Program-made: the position numbers and the translations under genes
The notes under the pieces: model-generated
Database searches by the model: none
Seen by the model: only the letters and a program-made list of their open reading frames with translations
What the model was told of the DNA's origin: nothing
From: Fomes fomentarius
Lineage: Eukaryota > Basidiomycota > Agaricomycetes > Polyporales > Polyporaceae
Length of the DNA stretch: 64,000 nucleotides
Direction: 5' to 3'
Assembly (NCBI GenBank): GCA_022606135.1
Contig: JABYQN010000001.1
Coordinates: 3,534,001 to 3,598,000, forward strand
Shown here: positions 57,231 through 64,000 of the stretch, piece by piece
Numbering within the stretch: the stretch's first letter is position 1
Layout of the letters: every line of letters begins with the position of its first letter

Positions 57231-58710
57231 GGAGAGCAGTACGGCGGCATTACCTTTGCGTACAATGAGTCCACGATATTCCCAACCTGCTCCAGAGTAT
57301 CGATAACGTCGACTAGCAGCATTGACACGAACGGTCAGTATCGAGATATACACATAAGTCAGATTATATGGGCGACGGACATCCGCTTCTGGCTCCTCGA
57401 AGATCAAAAAGCACCCATGACCCTGGTCCAGCACCCCGTGGAACACTTTGTCGAGGATCATTTGCGAGAGCCTATTTGCTGGATTAGCGCACCCGTCATT
57501 AGTGAGAATGAGGATTTAGGACGGACTTCAGTTCCACTGCCTGCCGATCCTGACCGACCTGCTGCGCGACGTACTCGATCTCGACGACCGAGTAGGGCTC
57601 GACTATACGGAGCAAGCTCTGTTCCAGTAGCGTGTCATACAGCGCGGAGAGATGTGTGAGGATGGTCGTGTCAGACGATAGTTCTGGGTGACGAGAGGTG
57701 TCAGCATTTCTGTACGTTTCGACACTTGGCTACCGTACCTCGCTGGTAATCTTTCAGCGCCTTCTCGAAGTCTGCTAAGTTCCGCTTCTGATGTGCCCGC
57801 GCGATGGCGCGCATACTCTCGACGTCTCGTAGTTGCGCATACTTCGACGCAAGCTTGATAGACAGCAGAGAGGTTACGTCTTCTGGCTACACATCCCAAT
57901 TGTCATGAGAAACACAAAGCGGTGCGGTGAGTAATATACGAGCGACATACTAGGTTAAGCATGACTTTGCAGAGGAGCATATACTTGAGCGCGCCGAGTG
58001 CACTCGGGTCGTCTTGTGTGCTTAGGTTCTCGAACGGCTCGTAGGAGTAGGATTATGCGGTCGTGTAGTCCTTGTCCTCCGCGTGTAGGATGCCGGACTG
58101 GAGATCGAGATGTGCTTGGAGGTATGGCGGGCAGTATTGTGTCTGCGGCTGTTCGCGGGGAAGTCAGTGCAGCCTACGCGAGTGCTGGTCATTAACTTGC
58201 AAACATGGTGGCAACATCTATTCTTTACCTTGGATTTGGCGAGATTACCGACGCCACGGTATACAAACTTCCGAGTAGGTGGACATTGATGAATACCATC
58301 TTGTCGTCTAGCCGCTTCAGCTCAGTGAGGGTGTCGATGGCGTTGAAGTAATTGAGGAGGGTACGGACTAGCATTTCGTGTCAGAATCGCAACTCCTAGA
58401 GGGGCCGAGCAGGAGCGTACTTAGCCTTCGCGGTCGATGAGACGAACGAGCGCGACGATGTGATGACCTGCCCAACGTCCTTTGCGTTAATATGGAAGCA
58501 GATTGAGCATGCAGTGCGACCAGATTACCACACGGACGTGGTACTTCTGGTCTCGGTACAGTTCTCCGAGCTTCACGAGTGCACTCTCCTGGTGTCGTAG
58601 AGCCGCCTCCTTCTCCTCCACAAGTGCATTCTCATCTATAAGTGAGGCTGTGAGACACCTTAACTCTACCCATCCCACCATAGCCCATCGTAGCTCACCG
58701 GCGAGGATTT
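57230..58710 (-). pseudogene. RPN6: RPN6 pseudogene (26S proteasome lid subunit)
   Basis: The parent subunit (PSMD11 in animals) braces the proteasome lid to the core. The minus strand keeps ENALVEEKEAALRHQESALV and KLGELYRDQK near 58600, VGQVITSSRSFVSSTAKAK near 58450, TLLNYFNAIDTLTE fused directly to LKRLDDKMVF near 58320, QAHLDLQSGILHAEDKDYTT near 58095, [20 protein letters not shown] near 58000, the PCI region SMRAIARAHQKRNLADFEKA near 57790, VVEIEYVAQQVGQDRQAVE near 57560, and the C-terminal [17 protein letters not shown]. Lesions: an internal deletion removes about 45 residues after DTLTE, a TAA lies in the DKDYTTA segment, at least one frameshift lies near 58270, and one acceptor is lost near 58485. 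An intact gene must exist elsewhere, since the subunit is essential. Confidence 0.85.
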
Positions 58711-58737
58711 TGTTTGTAGAGTGCTTCCTAGCGCGCA

Positions 58738-59056
58738 TGCCCTCCTTTCCTACATGATCAACCATCCGCAACTCTACCTGAACGGTACTGTACCTCTCAA
58801 CGTGACGGGAGCCATCCACGCGTGCGTCTTCAAGGAGGGGGAGAGCACCGGCAATGCCACGAGTACACGGACACTGTTGGAACCGATCAAGATAGCTTCT
58901 TCTGGTACGTTGCCCCCGGAAATTCATCTGTTCTGGGTTGCTGATGAGATGGCATAGGTTCAACGAGCTGCACCCGTCCGTGCAGGCTAAGCCTCGCGTC
59001 GTCGCGAAGGCCATCTCTGACGTGATTCACAGGAGGACGGAGAAGTGGACGACTTA
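58738..59056 (+). pseudogene. GDSL esterase 3' fragment (block copy B)
   Basis: It matches the last two exons of the gene at 46542-47754: INHPQLYLNGTVPLNVTGA, HACVFKEGEST, then after an intron NELHPSVQAK and AKAISDVIHRRTEKWTT. A small deletion near 58855 shifts the frame, and a TAG replaces the last Trp codon. The 5' part of the gene, including the GDS and GTND blocks, is absent, replaced by the RPN6 pseudogene. Confidence 0.85.
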
Positions 59057-59900
59057 GCTGTCCTGAGGACACATGTTGGACTGAGCCAAAACTGCCACTG
59101 TGATTTAGGAAGGACGGGTGCACGAAACGATGTAACATAGTATGTACCTTGCTCTACGCTGATCGTCATGTACGCTGAATCCTTGGTCGTCGACCAACTA
59201 GTCCTCAACATTTTTTATCTCCCCGTTTTGCATCGCATCAGATCACACACAGTACAGAGGGTAGAATGAAGGCTTGCATTGGCAGGAAGATGACGACAGA
59301 CAATGCGCACTGCAGGATATGTTCCAACCAGGTTCCAACAAGCCGCCTCCCGACCGTCGGTACACCACCTCCAATTCTCCCACGCCTCCCGACAAGTCCG
59401 TTCACTGACGGCCTTAGAGCCGACGCTCTCCTCCTCCACAGTGATACAGATATGGCGACTCGCTAGCTTCTCAATTAGTCCCGAGTTCTTAGAGAAAACA
59501 TCTGCAAAATCTATCTGTTCTTCCTATATCGAAAATTCAACGACCAATGGTGGAACTCGAGGTCGTGGAGAGGCTTGATACGTCCACCTAAACGAATGCC
59601 ATTGCTACCTACCTTGCAGGTGAGTGACTCTTTCAACGTTGACCTAAAGCGACCCCACCCTATCCCTTGTGCGCTGCGAATTGACCCATAGTAGCTGCCA
59701 CATCGTTCGTAACGATGTCACTCGTTCACTCGTCCACCGTTAGCTGCATCGTCAATCCGCTCAGTGACTAGGCCTTGTATGCATCGTAAAGAGTTCCCAG
59801 GGTGGTTCCAGCACGAGGCCGTAAGTTAACGCGATCTGGGCGCGTTGCGCATTGACCAGAGTGGTCTTTGTGATTAGTGTCTAGGACAAAGCTTGGCGAC
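59057..59900. repeat. Spacer duplicated at 47755-48660
   Basis: Shared words include GAGCCAAAACTGCCA, AAGGCTTGCATTGG, CCAATTCTCCCACGCCTCCC and AACGATGTCACTCGTTCAC. It connects the GDSL and F-box remnants in the same order in both copies. Confidence 0.75.
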
Positions 59901-59904
59901 CCCC

Positions 59905-60432
59905 TACGATCAGAGTCTGTGTGTTCCTCGTGCTCGAAGACTGCAAGTCGAGCAGGACGCGCGCTCGATCATCACAGCGCTGGGGCGATCCCAGATCCCA
60001 AGTCCCAAGTCCCAAGCCTGCGAGCGCTGTCCGAACCTATGTACGCTGTGGATCCGGAACGTTGCCGTCTTCCCCGAGCCGACGGAGGCAATCCGGGCCT
60101 GCGTGCAGGGGTGCGCTGACCGAGGACACCCGCTGCCGACGCTCTGGCTGGATATGGTGGAGGAGACCGCATATGGCATCAACGTGGGCCGCGATCCAAC
60201 GTATATCGAGCGCCTTCCTGAGGAGGACTTGGAGGAGTTCGAGGATGCGATTTACAGTGCTGTTATGGACGAGCTGATCTTGGATATACACGAGAGAGAT
60301 GTGGGTCCATTCGCGATGCTCGAGCTGGAGGGTATACTCGAGGTTCAATGTGGCTGTCCGGTACGATGTGTGGACATCGTAGATCTTGATGTTGGCATGG
60401 AGCTCGCATATAGGTTTTTCATATCCTACTAG
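59905..60432 (+). pseudogene. F-box 3' fragment (block copy B)
   Basis: It matches only the last quarter of the F-box pseudogene at 48676-50355: ARSIITALG, CERCPNLCTLWIRNVAVFP, RADRGHPLPTLWLDMVEET-like sequence and AIYSAVMDELILDIHERDVG. A short tandem repeat (CCAAGTCCCAAG) extends the middle. The frame is open for about 180 codons and runs past the family's usual end into former spacer. There is no F-box, so no ligase adaptor function is expected. Confidence 0.85.
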
Positions 60433-60779
60433 AAGGATATCGCATCAGTACGTTCTCTTTCCTAGCTCACAAAAGCCTTGCGTATTCGTTGCTTGGAGAG
60501 TGTCAACGCTGTGTCGCGCTCTGCCCTTGGAGTCGTGCTGTAAGTGGTGTTCTGCTGTTTATATGTCAATTGTGCGTTGACCATGCCGCTCAATGCGATC
60601 TGGTAAGTTCCGCCTGTCTTGATACTGTGACAGCTCCTCTTCTTCGCATCCGGTCACAGAAGTCAGCATTTTGAGCGCATTCAGGCGCCGCGATCCTGAA
60701 GACGCCTGCACGATTAGTGAATGTCACGACGGTATTCAATTTCTTTGACCGGGCTACTATACAATTGAACGTTTGAACA

Positions 60780-62423
60780 CTACTGAGGCTCAACTAGAGC
60801 ATACGGAAGCTTATAAAGGCAGAGCCCGGGCCTTTCAAACTCTGTCTGAGTCAACTCTAGCTTGAAGCTCGGCACCATACGCTTCATCTCCTCGTTGAAC
60901 AGCCCCATGGCAGACCCCTCAGGAAAGGTGCTGACGATAACTTTGGCTGGTCCGGTGGAGTCGACCATGTTTAGCAGGAGTTCGGACAGAGGACAGCCTT
61001 CGTCACGACGTCTCTGCACGCAAGCACGGATCGCGGCCATGAGCTCCGGGGAGACGGGTACGTCGTTAATCCAGATGGTCTGCAGGTTGGGACAGAACAT
61101 GCTAGCTCTTCCCTCACGCTCTCCCAGAATTTGAAACAGAGAGAGCGCCGCGGGGCCGTCCCCGATACTCTCGATGGCCAGGGCCTGTAGGGTGCCCTGA
61201 TATGGCTCGAGTGTCTCCTCCCAGTGCGACGACGTCCCCATCTCTCCATAAAGGGCCAGTGTCTTGATGGGCGCCCCTGTGCGGAAGATGGACGGTAGAC
61301 CCATGAGGACGGACCAAAGGGGAGCAGGATCGTAGTCATATGCCTGCTCGTCGTCTTCACATACGGTCAGTCTGACCCTGTTCTCGCATTCTTTGTCCAC
61401 GAACGCGGTGATCTTGACCTCATTGCTCACGTCGACCTCGACATGGGCAATGGATCGAAGGATCGTCAGCCGATCGTAGTCTTCTCTGGCGGACGGCAAT
61501 ATGCGGGGCAGAGCGGGGACCATCTCCGGCTCGGTGGGTACGTACGCACCAAGTTCGAGAACGATGCCTTCCCGGATTTGCAAGTGAGAGAGGAGTTTGG
61601 AAATCAACTCGGGCTCCTCGAAAGTCTCAAGGTACGTGAGCTCAGGGAGTGCGACGATAGGGGGTAGGACCCCCATATTGGAGGGCATGAGAGAGGCGAG
61701 CGATTGGAAGAGTGTGAGCTCCTGAAGAGAAGGACAGGCGTTGAGGATGTGGAGGATGTGGCGCGATGGGTGGGCGACCGGGCGATAACTGGAGCAGTTA
61801 CGCAAAGTCAGAGAGAGTAAGGATGAGAACTTCAACCCAACAGGTATGGCTACAGTGATACCGTCGAGGGAAGCGTGTTGCAGTTGAGGAAATGTACCAG
61901 TGAGCTCCCCAACAGCAGGAAGGAGGTGTATGATGGTGCATGTTACGTCATGATCGTCGGGACCCTCTGGGTGGTTCATCTCGAGGGTGAGATAGTCGAG
62001 CTGTTGCATTGACACGAGAGACAGTGGCTTGCCGCAGGTTGGCGTGAAGTCTATGAAGATGGTGATGCGATGCCTGTGCGGCGTAAGAATATGTGAGACC
62101 ACCGCTGGATCCTTGACGTCCAAGGTCCGGCGGAGAAGTATTTTCACTGTGAGTTTCGCGGAGCGCTGCAAACAGAGGTGGAGCCACTCTAGCCTGGTCC
62201 CGACGTCAATGCACCTCCAGAACATAGGATTGCCATTGATCGCGTTGCGCCAATACCGGCAGACTGATGCAAGGACGACCCACTCAGGGGAGAGACGAGG
62301 TCCTTCTTCATTGACGTCGTCCTCGGGAGGAGCTGCCAGCAGCAAAATTTTACTGAGCACCTCCAGAGGTAAGCGTCCAATGGACCCGGGAGCTCCGACA
62401 CCGATCAGAGGAAGGGTGGACAT
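60780..62423 (-). CDS. F-box protein, clustered family, intact copy 2
   Basis: A probable SCF ligase adaptor with an unknown target. It is a single exon of 547 residues. The F-box is near residues 14-65 (IGRLPLEVLSKILLLAAPP, then VCRYWRNAINGNPMFWR). A leucine-rich stretch follows: FSSLLSLTLRNCSSYRP, LPELTYLETFEEPELISKLL and LQTIWINDVPVSPELMAAI. It is paralogous to 40402-42153 but lacks that gene's long acidic run and His-Glu repeat. The leader and TATA-like core at 62560-62588 are shared with copy 1. Its 3' end abuts the duplicated spacer of block copy B, so the pseudogene cluster and this gene are tail to tail. Confidence 0.85.
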   Translation of the reverse strand: MSTLPLIGVGAPGSIGRLPLEVLSKILLLAAPPEDDVNEEGPRLSPEWVVLASVCRYWRNAINGNPMFWRCIDVGTRLEWLHLCLQRSAKLTVKILLRRTLDVKDPAVVSHILTPHRHRITIFIDFTPTCGKPLSLVSMQQLDYLTLEMNHPEGPDDHDVTCTIIHLLPAVGELTGTFPQLQHASLDGITVAIPVGLKFSSLLSLTLRNCSSYRPVAHPSRHILHILNACPSLQELTLFQSLASLMPSNMGVLPPIVALPELTYLETFEEPELISKLLSHLQIREGIVLELGAYVPTEPEMVPALPRILPSAREDYDRLTILRSIAHVEVDVSNEVKITAFVDKECENRVRLTVCEDDEQAYDYDPAPLWSVLMGLPSIFRTGAPIKTLALYGEMGTSSHWEETLEPYQGTLQALAIESIGDGPAALSLFQILGEREGRASMFCPNLQTIWINDVPVSPELMAAIRACVQRRRDEGCPLSELLLNMVDSTGPAKVIVSTFPEGSAMGLFNEEMKRMVPSFKLELTQTEFERPGLCLYKLPYALVEPQ

Positions 62424-62559
62424 CTAAGTGGGTATAGAGATGTCAATCATTAGGTCGCACAGACTCGTAACAACAATCACGAACCGTTAGGAGGTGTTTA
62501 TACGAGACGAGACAAAATTCGAGAGGCTGTTTTGCGGTTTGCGCGGACGCGCGCGACTA

Positions 62560-62588
62560 TTATATGTCGCTGGGGAAAGCTGAGCTTT
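62560..62588 (-). promoter_or_regulatory. Conserved core promoter of F-box copy 2
   Basis: ATTATATGTCGCTGGGG on the plus strand aligns with CTATATGTCGCCGAGGGG at 42256. Both lie 105-150 nt upstream of the paralogous start codons on the minus strand. Confidence 0.5.
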
Positions 62589-62589
62589 G

Positions 62590-63328
62590 GCCTTGTAGTC
62601 AACAACACAAAGTTGCAAGGACCACACAAGTCAACACGTTTGCTCTTCTTCGTTCTCCTTTGTCCTCTTGTCAGCATGGTTGCTTTGACATTGGGCACTA
62701 ATGTATGAAAGGCCAAACCGGTCACCGGTGACGCACCTGAGCCACTTCTTATGAATTGAGCAAGGTCACAATAGTGGTGTTCGTAGCGATGATACTCGAA
62801 AGGCCCGCGCTGGTGGCAGGAATAGTACTAGTCTCACCGTGCTCTTGTGCTCTTAATGTGATCACTGCTTTGACTATCTCGCTGACGGTCGTCATGGGTG
62901 GCGTAGATCGTTGCTCGCGGCAACACTGGCAACCATGGCCTAACGCAAAGAAATCCTGCCCGTTCCACGCCTGAATCATTCTCAAAGCATGCTATCACAG
63001 ATTTGCAAGTGGAAAGTAACGGAAGAAGGTCAAGCAGGTCGTCCATGAGTGGGTTGCCGTCGGAACAATCACTGGGCGCTGGAGAAATTGTGGACTTGTA
63101 ATAAAAGCACAGCCACGCATAACTGGAGGAATGAGTAGTGCTTCCTGACCATCTATATTGAATCGTGGCATCTTTCAAGCGATGATCTACTATGGTCTAC
63201 GAGTGAGGCACACTTGAACCGTGAAGTATCCGGCTTTGCGGCGTGCTCAACACTACTAAGACAGCTGCTGGCTGCATGAATGGTTAGGCTGTTATGGGAG
63301 TCCGTCGAACTATTATGCGACCGTATAT
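62590..63328. other. Spacer without a recognisable gene
   Basis: It lies between the two tandem minus-strand F-box-family genes. Short frames only. No exon was recognised. Confidence 0.4.
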
Positions 63329-64000
63329 CTAGAATGGAATCTCATCGTCGATGATTCCAGTACTTCCCTCCAGATCCGGACCATGCCCTGTCTCCCAGAT
63401 TCGCAGCTCGAAAACCGGCACAAGACGCTTCATCGTCTCTGTGAATCGCCACACCTCCAGTAGGTTACCCGCGATTCCATCTCGTTCAAGGCGAGACCGC
63501 TCTGCATGCATCTCCAGCCGAAGACGACGAATAGGTGTCCCTTGCTGTATCCGCCACTCTACGCACGATTCGATCTCTTCCATCAGTTCAAGAGTGATCG
63601 CGGCGTTGCGGAACCAGATGTACTCCAAGCGCGGGCATAACACCACCGATTGGGTTTGACCGCTGGGAGCGACGCCACGGAGGGCCTTGAACGCGTCACA
63701 GACGTTGCCGTCGTACTCGGAGTCGTGCATTATCAAGTTCCGGAGGTTGGGATACGAGCGAAGGACACTGAGATACTCTTTGAGATGGATCGCGCCGAGG
63801 CTCCCGTAGCCGACGACAGTCGTGACCTGTGGTCCCGCAGGAAAGATGTTCGCCATATTGGCATATGTAGACGGCGTGAGGACCAAGCGGTTGTTGATAA
63901 GGGCGCCTGAGGGCGGCTGACGTTTCTCGGTTACCACCAGTTCGAACCTGCCGCCACTGTGTGGTCCGTGCTCCACGATTCCGATGACCTTGGTGTAATT
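63329..64000 (-). CDS. F-box-family protein, C-terminal part (cut by window edge)
   Basis: A single open frame runs from the right edge to the stop at 63329 (224 residues visible). It resembles the C-terminal half of the neighbouring family: LRSYPNLRNLIMHDSEYDG, then LCPRLEYIWFRNAAITLELM and EIESCVEWRIQQGTPIRRLR align with CPNLxTxWIxxVxVxPELM and the RACVxxRRDxGCPL stretch of the intact copies. The F-box itself would lie outside the window. The frame is intact as far as seen. Confidence 0.7.
   Translation of the reverse strand, partial: NYTKVIGIVEHGPHSGGRFELVVTEKRQPPSGALINNRLVLTPSTYANMANIFPAGPQVTTVVGYGSLGAIHLKEYLSVLRSYPNLRNLIMHDSEYDGNVCDAFKALRGVAPSGQTQSVVLCPRLEYIWFRNAAITLELMEEIESCVEWRIQQGTPIRRLRLEMHAERSRLERDGIAGNLLEVWRFTETMKRLVPVFELRIWETGHGPDLEGSTGIIDDEIPF

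Noticed and set aside
1..64000. tRNA, rRNA, CRISPR arrays, bacterial-type operons.
   Set aside because: I looked for T-arm words such as GGTTCGANNCC with a matching acceptor stem and for regularly spaced direct repeats. None were convincing, and the genome is eukaryotic.

Overview
The window looks like chromosomal DNA from a filamentous basidiomycete, probably an agaricomycete. That placement is inference. It rests on genes split by many short GT-AG introns (about 40-100 nt), a tryptophan synthase with alpha and beta parts fused in one chain, a fungal G-protein gamma subunit with a CaaX end, a monopolin-type Csm1/Pcs1 protein, a large F-box family and LTR retrotransposon debris. I saw no tRNA, rRNA or CRISPR array. 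Where exon lengths sum to a multiple of three and the family sequence reads through, I treat the hand-built gene model as reliable.

Left third (1-22.6 kb): a 5'-truncated tryptophan synthase (+), a small unknown gene (3.4-4.1 kb, +), an unresolved stretch with gene-like fragments (4.7-7.7 kb), a G-gamma gene (9.0-9.4 kb, +), about 3 kb without a recognisable gene, eIF2B beta (12.4-14.2 kb, -), a decayed adenosine deaminase copy (14.4-15.5 kb, +), an F-box gene (15.9-17.6 kb, -), a Csm1/Pcs1 gene (18.4-20.2 kb, -) and, divergent from it, an intact ADGF-type adenosine deaminase with a 13-nt micro-exon (20.5-22.6 kb, +).

Middle third (22.6-42.2 kb): repeats and a retroelement RNase H remnant (23-26 kb), then an intronless FAD monooxygenase (+), a ten-exon C2H2/RING zinc-finger gene (-), a metallo-beta-lactamase-fold hydrolase (-), small unknown genes, a cyclic phosphodiesterase (CPD1-like, -), a DUF1776 protein (-) divergent from a multi-pass TLC-domain protein (+), and an F-box gene (40.4-42.2 kb, -).

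Right third (42.2-64 kb): a duplicated and decaying region. Two copies of one block, about 45.1-51.0 kb and 56.6-60.8 kb, share the order unknown gene end (+), RPN6 (-), GDSL esterase (+), F-box (+), shared spacer. They have decayed in complementary ways. One copy keeps an almost complete GDSL gene, broken by one missing base inside the catalytic GDS motif, plus a near-full F-box pseudogene. The other keeps most of an RPN6 pseudogene but only the 3' ends of the GDSL and F-box genes. Between them sits a 2.37-kb LTR element without visible protein genes, with 215-bp LTRs and a 5-bp target duplication, inserted at the end of an unknown gene whose stop codon it now supplies. A second intact F-box gene lies at 60.8-62.4 kb and a further F-box-family gene runs off the right edge.
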